Assembly: GCA_903870275.1 (NCBI GenBank)
Contig: CAIQCK010000119.1
Span: 62,001 to 126,000, forward strand
Direction of reading: 5' to 3'
Length of the DNA: 64,000 nt
Source of the DNA: an uncultured bacterium
Lineage (GTDB): Bacteria > Verrucomicrobiota > Verrucomicrobiia > CAIQCK01
Part shown: one piece after another, positions 58,188 to 64,000 of the stretch
How the letters are laid out: every line of letters starts with the position of its first letter
Position numbering within the stretch: the first letter of the stretch is position 1
Translations under genes and position numbers: made by a program
Notes under the pieces: generated by a model
The model's database searches: none
What the model saw: the letters and a program-made list of their open reading frames with translations, nothing else
Told to the model about the DNA's origin: nothing

Positions 58188-59891
58188 ATGTTTGAAGCTG
58201 AATCCAACGTTTTGCTGGGCATTCTGAAAGAACATCAACTGCTGCCCTCCGAGCAACTGGCCGAGGCCGAGTCCGAAAGCAAGCGCTCCGGCAAAAGCGT
58301 CGCGCAGGTGCTCATGGACACGGACGTCCTGACGCGCGAACAGATTCTCAGCGTCGTGGCGCAGCATCTCGGCACCGAGCAGATCAGCATCAAGGACCAG
58401 GAACTGTCCAAGGATATTCTGAAACTGATTCCGGCGGCGCAGGCCCGCGCTTACTGCGTCATCCCGATCAAGCTTGAAGGCAATACGCTTCACGTCGTCG
58501 TCAACGACCCGCTCAACGCCTCCGTCGTCGAGGAACTGCGTTTCATCCTGGACCGCGACATCCACATCCTGGTCGGCGATCCCGACGAAATCGAGGCGAT
58601 GGTCAAACAGCTCTACGGCGAGGAGGGGTCCGAGTCGGTGGACGATCTCATCTCACAGATCGAGGGCTTGACCAACGTCACCGAGGTCGCCGCGCCGGAG
58701 ATCATGACGGTGGAGAACATCGCGGCGATGGCCGGCGAGGCGCCCGTCATCCGCTTCGTGAACCTCGTGCTTTTTCAGGCCATCCGCGACAGGGCGAGCG
58801 ACATTCACTTCGAGCCGTTTGAGGAGGAGTTCAAGATTCGTTACCGCGTGGACGGCGCGCTCTACGAAATGGCGCCGCCGCCGAAGCACCTGGCGCTGCC
58901 CGTCACCAGCCGTATCAAGGTCATGGCCAACCTCAACATCGCCGAGCGGCGCATCCCGCAGGACGGCCGCATCCAGATGTCCATTGCCGGCCGGCCCGTG
59001 GATCTGCGCGTCTCGACGCTGCCAACGCAGTTCGGCGAAAGCGTGGTGCTTCGCGTGCTGGACCGCTCTGTCGTCAACCTCGACCTCGCCACGCTCGGCA
59101 TGCCCAAGCAGGCCTTTGACGACGTCTGCGAAATCATCAGCCGGCCCAATGGCATCTTCATCGTCACCGGCCCGACCGGCTCCGGCAAGACCACCACGCT
59201 GTATTCCTGCCTCGGCCGCATCAACACCATTGATTCCAAACTGCTCACCGCCGAGGACCCCGTCGAATACGAAATCGAAGGCATCATGCAGGTGCCGATC
59301 AACCCCGCCGTCGGACTGACGTTCGGCCGGGCGTTGCGCGCGTTCCTGCGCCAGGACCCCGACATCATCCTTGTGGGCGAGATGCGCGACTTGGAAACGG
59401 CGCAGATCGCCATCCAGTCGTCGCTGACCGGCCACTTGGTTTTCTCGACGCTGCACACCAATGACGCCGCCGGCGCCATCACCCGTCTGCTCGACATGGG
59501 CGTCGAGCCGTTCCTGGTCAGCTCCACGCTCGAAGCGGTGCTCGGCCAGCGGCTGGTGCGCAAGATTTGCAAGGTCTGCCGCACCGCCTACGAGCCGACC
59601 GAACAGGACCTGACTCTGCTCGGTCTCAAGCCGTCCGAAGTGGTGGGCAAATCGTTTTACTTCGGCAAGGGCTGCTCGGAGTGCAACGACAGCGGCTACA
59701 AAGGCCGCACCGTGCTCTGCGAATTGATGCGCGTGTCCGATCCCATCCGCACCCTCATCAACGAGCGCGTGGCCGGCCTGGTGCTCCGGGACAAGGCCAT
59801 GGAGCTTGGCATGCGCACCATGCGCCAGGACGGCATCCGGCGCATCCTCGACGGCGAAACCTCGCTCGAGGAAGTGGTGAAATACACGTAG
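58188..59891 (+). CDS. PilB/GspE-family type IV pilus assembly ATPase, copy 2
   Basis: [75 protein letters not shown] motifs. Confidence 0.92.
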   Translation: MFEAESNVLLGILKEHQLLPSEQLAEAESESKRSGKSVAQVLMDTDVLTREQILSVVAQHLGTEQISIKDQELSKDILKLIPAAQARAYCVIPIKLEGNTLHVVVNDPLNASVVEELRFILDRDIHILVGDPDEIEAMVKQLYGEEGSESVDDLISQIEGLTNVTEVAAPEIMTVENIAAMAGEAPVIRFVNLVLFQAIRDRASDIHFEPFEEEFKIRYRVDGALYEMAPPPKHLALPVTSRIKVMANLNIAERRIPQDGRIQMSIAGRPVDLRVSTLPTQFGESVVLRVLDRSVVNLDLATLGMPKQAFDDVCEIISRPNGIFIVTGPTGSGKTTTLYSCLGRINTIDSKLLTAEDPVEYEIEGIMQVPINPAVGLTFGRALRAFLRQDPDIILVGEMRDLETAQIAIQSSLTGHLVFSTLHTNDAAGAITRLLDMGVEPFLVSSTLEAVLGQRLVRKICKVCRTAYEPTEQDLTLLGLKPSEVVGKSFYFGKGCSECNDSGYKGRTVLCELMRVSDPIRTLINERVAGLVLRDKAMELGMRTMRQDGIRRILDGETSLEEVVKYT

Positions 59892-59894
59892 TCA

Positions 59895-60004
59895 AACGGA
59901 CCTTGCTGTCCGTTGTTCTTCCGAACCGGCTGAAACCGGAACTCCGAACAACGACGAAAGGGCTTGGAACCGATCACCGTTCGGAGTTCCGGCTCTAGCC
60001 GGCT
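59895..60004. repeat. Intergenic hairpin plus imperfect inverted repeat downstream of pilB copy 2
   Basis: Hairpin AACGGAC/GTCCGTT (59895-59914); arms 59924-59949 and 59979-60004, 22/26 identical after reverse complement. Confidence 0.65.
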
Positions 60005-60012
60005 GCCTGTTC

Positions 60013-60647
60013 TTATCTGGGCAACTCCACACCCGTTGAAAAAGGCATATTGCTTTCGAGGATCGGCACGACTTTCTCGATAAGCTTAGAAGCCTTGTCG
60101 AACTTCAAGCTCCATAACCGGACGGTCCTCGCGTCCCACGCCTCGAGGTTTTTGCCGACGGACATGACGAGGTTTTTCAACACCTGGTGATAAAGTTTTA
60201 TTTTCACCTCCACTTCGCAAGCGTTACATCCGGTTGACACTTGCGACCATGGAACAATGTAGCCGTGTTCTGTACAATCTTCACCTCTGCAAAAACGTCT
60301 ATGGACGCGATCTGACGAGCCGTTAACGGCCGATCTTCGACGTTCCCCATGCGATTATTCACCTCGACAACAAGGTCGCGGAGGAAACGGATGTATGCAT
60401 ACCCTTCCTGCACTTCGCCGGATGTGTTCAGCAGCCAGACATAGCGTTTATGGCTCCTCATGCGCTTCTCAACCTGCGCCGGCGTCGGAGGGAATCCCAA
60501 CTCCGATTCCATCAAACTGGCGATTTGTTTTCGGACGAAGTTTTCCATGCGTGCCGGGATATTCTGAAGCATCCCGCCCTCCGTTTCGGCCGCGCGGACG
60601 GGAAGAACAGCAACAAGGCAGGCGCAGAGCGTAAACAGATGTTTCAT
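60013..60647 (-). pseudogene. Secreted Cys-containing hypothetical protein interrupted by a frameshift
   Basis: N-terminal frame MKHLFTLCACLVAVLPVRAAETEGG...RPLTARQIASIDVF continues in another frame as GEDCTEHGYIVPWSQVSTGCNACEVEVKIKLYHQVLKNLVMSVGKNLEAW... to 60013; frame change at the homopolymer at 60291-60295. Confidence 0.5.
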
Positions 60648-60831
60648 GGCGCGTTTTGTCGCAAATGTCTGGCTGAGTATGCGAGAGGGAAATGACCTTT
60701 CACAGTGGTCAAGCCCATCCCGAAAAGGAGGCGTTTTTGGTTGACCGTCCGAGGCGGAAGCATAGGCTGCGGCTGGATTTGAGCGCGTATAAGCCAGACA
60801 CACCGCCACCACCGCCAGAAAAAACAACTGA

Positions 60832-61158
60832 ATGAACACTGCGCAATTACGGCGAATTTATCTTTATGGTGGCGCTTGTATAAATGCAGCGATATGGGTC
60901 TTCTTGGTTCTGATAATCTATCATGACTACCCATCGAACCACACGGGATTTCAACCGTATTGGATTTGGGCGGTCGCGATTGGAACTTCAGGATCGATTG
61001 CGGCACCTCGTTATTTGAGAAGAAATATCGGATGGGTGATACTGGGAATTTGGGGAGTATTGGTCTTCACTCTCATTGTGTTGGATCGATTTAATATGTT
61101 GGTGGAATACGATGTCTGGGCTAGTCGGGGCATGCCTCCATGGGGAAAGCTCTATTGA
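60832..61158 (+). CDS. Small multi-TM hypothetical protein
   Basis: YLYGGACINAAIWVFLVLIIYHDY; WIWAVAIGTSGSIAA; GWVILGIWGVLVFTLIVLDRF; locally lower GC. Confidence 0.55.
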   Translation: MNTAQLRRIYLYGGACINAAIWVFLVLIIYHDYPSNHTGFQPYWIWAVAIGTSGSIAAPRYLRRNIGWVILGIWGVLVFTLIVLDRFNMLVEYDVWASRGMPPWGKLY

Positions 61159-62612
61159 TGAAAACACGAACAGGTTCGCAATGGGTCATGGCAGTGACAG
61201 TGTGCTGTGCCGCATGGTGCGTGGCGGTGGCGGGGCCGAAGATTGACACGTCGCCCGATCGGGCGAAGACGGATCTAAATCCGGGACTGAAGCAAATCGG
61301 CACGATCCAGCCGCGCGGCGTGAACGAGATTTCGGGGTCGAACTGGACGCTAGGATGCGAGACGCTCGACCGTGACTTCGCGGATTATCAGCAATACAAG
61401 GAATACCTCGTCCCGCTCGGCATCAGGACCATCCGGTTGCAGGGCGGCTGGGCCAAGACCGAGAAGGTGAAGGGAACCTATGATTTCACCTGGCTGGACA
61501 CGATCCTTGACGATGCCCGCGGGCGAGGCCTGAACATCCTTTTGGAAACCGGCTACGGCAACGCGGCCTACCAGGGCGGCGGCGGCACGGACCTGTCGGG
61601 CGGCTTTCCAACCTCCGAGGAGGGATTGGCGGCTTGGGACCGCTGGGTGGAGACCATGGCCACGCGCTACAAAGGCAAAGTCCGCGACTGGGCCATGTGG
61701 AACGAGCCGGACAACAACAAGCAGCACAAACCGGAGAACATTGCCGCGTTCAACATCCGCACGGCGGAGATCATCAAGCGCGTGATTCCCGACGCGCGCA
61801 TCGCCGGCCTCTCGCTGGCCAGTTCCAGCCCCAAGTTGCTGGAGAACTGCCTAAAGGCACTGGCCGAGAAGGGGAAGGTGGACCTTTTCCACTGGTTCAT
61901 TTACCACGGCTACGAGTTCAACCCGGACAGGTCCTATCAAAACGTCGAGGAGTTGAAGGCGACGCTGGCCAAATACTCGACGAAGGCGAAGATGCGGCAG
62001 GGCGAGAACGGTTGCCCGTCGGAAACGACAACGAAGTTCGCGCTCCCCAACCATCCGTGGACGGAGTCCAGCCAGGCCAAGTGGGATTTGCGGCGGATGC
62101 TCGGCGACCTGGGGCACGACGTGGAGTCGGCGGTCTTCACGATCTGCGATTTCAACCACACGGGGCGCGAGATCAACCGCAAGGGCCTGCTCCGGGCCAC
62201 GGCGGACAAGAAAGTGGAGAAGATCAAACCCGCCTACTATGCGGTCCAGAACTGCGTGGCGGTGTTCGACGACGCGCTGGAGCGCGTGAAGGAGCCGGTG
62301 GTCGGCGTGATGTATGACAAGGCAACGGCGAGCTTCGCCTACCGGAACAAAAAGACAGGACAGGCTCTTGTGGCGTTGTGGGACAACTCGGGAACTCCGG
62401 ACGATGCGTTTGTGACGCGGCCGGCGCAGGTCGTGGTGAAGGGCCTCGCGATCCAGGAGCCGGTTTGGGTGGACCTGGTCTCCGGGCGGATTTACGAAAT
62501 CCCGGCGGACCGCATCCTGAACGCAGGCGGGTTCACCATTTTCAAAAACATTCCCCTCTACGACGCGCCGGTGCTGATTGCAGAGAAGGCATTGCTGCCG
62601 TTCCGCCCGTAA
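61158..62612 (+). CDS. Secreted GH39-like TIM-barrel glycosidase
   Basis: Signal peptide; IRTIRLQGGWAKTEKVKGTYDFTWLDTILDDARGRGLNILLETGYG; VRDWAMWNEPDN catalytic-type NEP; RQGENGCPSE. ATG 61158 overlaps the previous stop. Confidence 0.7.
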   Translation: MKTRTGSQWVMAVTVCCAAWCVAVAGPKIDTSPDRAKTDLNPGLKQIGTIQPRGVNEISGSNWTLGCETLDRDFADYQQYKEYLVPLGIRTIRLQGGWAKTEKVKGTYDFTWLDTILDDARGRGLNILLETGYGNAAYQGGGGTDLSGGFPTSEEGLAAWDRWVETMATRYKGKVRDWAMWNEPDNNKQHKPENIAAFNIRTAEIIKRVIPDARIAGLSLASSSPKLLENCLKALAEKGKVDLFHWFIYHGYEFNPDRSYQNVEELKATLAKYSTKAKMRQGENGCPSETTTKFALPNHPWTESSQAKWDLRRMLGDLGHDVESAVFTICDFNHTGREINRKGLLRATADKKVEKIKPAYYAVQNCVAVFDDALERVKEPVVGVMYDKATASFAYRNKKTGQALVALWDNSGTPDDAFVTRPAQVVVKGLAIQEPVWVDLVSGRIYEIPADRILNAGGFTIFKNIPLYDAPVLIAEKALLPFRP

Positions 62613-62640
62613 GACTTGGCATCAACTGTATTTCGACTCC

Positions 62641-64000
62641 ATGAAAACACTCCACCTGTCATCCGGTTCTGCGATCTGCTTATTCACGCTGTCATTCGCA
62701 TTGCTCGCGACCTTACAAGCCGCCGAGCCGGCGACGAATCCCGCTTCACTCCAAGCCCGCCCGTCGCCGGAGTGGCTGACGCGCGGCGTGATGTATCAGG
62801 TCTGGCTGCGCGGGTTCACGCCGGAGGGGACGCTGCGCGCGGCGACGAAGCGTCTGCCGTCGGTGGCGGAACTCGGCGCGAACATCCTCTACCTCGGTCC
62901 CGTCTGCCTCCAGGACGACGACATGCGGCAGGAGTTCTGGAGCAAACGCCAGATGGCTTCGGGCACCAACAATCCGCGGAACCCGTATCGCATCAAGGAC
63001 TACAACCGCGTGGATCCGGAGTATGGCAGCGAGGCCGACCTGCGCGCGTTCGTCGCCACGGCGCACAAGCTCGGCCTGCGCGTGTTGATGGACCTTGTCT
63101 ATTTCCACTGCGGGCCGACGTCGGTGTTGATGAAACACTCCGAGTTCTTCAAACACGATGCTTCGGGAAAAATTTCGACCGGCGAGTGGCACTTTCCCGT
63201 CCTTGATTTCAACAATCCCCAACTTCGCGAGCATCTCTGGGCGAACATGGCGCATTGGGTGAAGGACTTCGACGTGGATGGCTTCCGCTGCGACGTGGCC
63301 GACGCCGTGCCGCTGGATTTCTGGGAGGAAGCCCGCGCGCGGCTCGAACCGCTCAGGCCCGACCTTGTCATGCTCGCCGAGGGCCAGGCAAAGCGCGAGC
63401 AGCTCAAGGCATTCGACCTCAGTTACAGTTTCTCGTGGCTCAACGCGGTCCATGCCGTCTTCAGCCGCGGCGAACCGGCGTCGTCGTTGCGCGCGCTCTG
63501 GCAGAAGATGAGCGACGAGCGTCCGCGCGGCGCGCGGTTCATTCGCTACACGGAGAACCACGACATCGTCAACGACCTGCTGCGCGCGGAAGTGGTCCTC
63601 GGCGAACGCGGCGCGGCGGCCCTGGCCGCCGTCCATTTCACTCTCGACGGCGTGCCGATGCTCTACAACGGCCAGGAGATCGGCGACACGTCGTTGCAGA
63701 GCATCTACGCCCGCTGGCCGGTGCAATGGGAAGCCGCCTGTCTGCCGAAAGCGAAGGCGAAATTTGTGTTCCACCAGAAGCTCTGCCAGTTGCGCCACAC
63801 CGAGCCGGCGCTGACCAGCGGCGAAGTTGTCTGGCTCGACAACGACCAGCCCGACGCCGTGCTTTCGTTCCTCCGCCGCGCCGGCAGCGGGGAGATTGTC
63901 ACCGTCGCAAACCTCTCCAACCGCAAGCTCAAGGTGTCGGTCGAGTTGCCGGGAAAGTTCAACGCGTTGGTGTCCGACGGCGCCAAGCCCGGCGCCGCCG
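62641..64000 (+). CDS. Alpha-amylase family (GH13) protein, secreted; truncated at the right window edge
   Basis: Not in ORF track (open-ended). MKTLHLSSGSAICLFTLSFALLATLQA; WLTRGVMYQVWLRGFTPEG; GLRVLMDLVYFHCG; DVDGFRCDVADAVP; VMLAEGQ; RYTENHDI. Confidence 0.85.
   Translation, partial: MKTLHLSSGSAICLFTLSFALLATLQAAEPATNPASLQARPSPEWLTRGVMYQVWLRGFTPEGTLRAATKRLPSVAELGANILYLGPVCLQDDDMRQEFWSKRQMASGTNNPRNPYRIKDYNRVDPEYGSEADLRAFVATAHKLGLRVLMDLVYFHCGPTSVLMKHSEFFKHDASGKISTGEWHFPVLDFNNPQLREHLWANMAHWVKDFDVDGFRCDVADAVPLDFWEEARARLEPLRPDLVMLAEGQAKREQLKAFDLSYSFSWLNAVHAVFSRGEPASSLRALWQKMSDERPRGARFIRYTENHDIVNDLLRAEVVLGERGAAALAAVHFTLDGVPMLYNGQEIGDTSLQSIYARWPVQWEAACLPKAKAKFVFHQKLCQLRHTEPALTSGEVVWLDNDQPDAVLSFLRRAGSGEIVTVANLSNRKLKVSVELPGKFNALVSDGAKPGAA

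Noticed and set aside
1-64000. CRISPR array, rRNA operon, prophage, transposase, toxin-antitoxin or restriction system
   Set aside because: No regularly spaced direct repeats with unique spacers, no rRNA-like stretch, and no Cas, integrase, transposase or methyltransferase-endonuclease pair recognised by eye.

Overview
A 64-kb, GC-rich, chromosome-like bacterial window. The gene content and intergenic repeat style suggest a Verrucomicrobia/PVC-type genome, but this is inference with no marker gene seen. I read about 42 CDSs. From left to right they are: a secreted carbohydrate/sulfatase block (GH38-like, beta-propeller, GHL6-like hydrolase, M14 peptidase, exported nitrilase-fold protein, Tat protein, sulfatase); housekeeping and transport genes (SDR, YeiH-type exporter, methyltransferase, MgtA-type ATPase, cysteine desulfurase, metallophosphoesterase, MEMO1-AMMECR1 fusion); an eight-gene tandem-RND efflux locus with DUF3313/DUF4410/DUF2950/DUF3300 partners; a 2078-aa multi-PAS histidine kinase with a NarL-type regulator; SYLF, ParA, DUF6600-like and MazG proteins; alpha-glucan phosphorylase; ParB; gatCAB; a pilB-pilT-pilB ATPase trio; and GH39-like and GH13 hydrolases. 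The two CDSs cut by the window edges (GH38-like at left, GH13 at right) are missing from the ORF track. The most unusual signals are non-coding: a perfect 50-bp palindrome upstream of parA, two imperfect inverted-repeat elements whose arm hairpins differ by compensatory substitutions, a degenerate decamer array, an operator-like dyad inside a candidate promoter, and a matched ~38-bp motif on both sides of the giant kinase locus, each copy lying ~50 nt before a small ORF. No rRNA, tRNA, CRISPR array, phage or transposase gene was recognised. All family assignments come from reading the sequence and were not confirmed by search.
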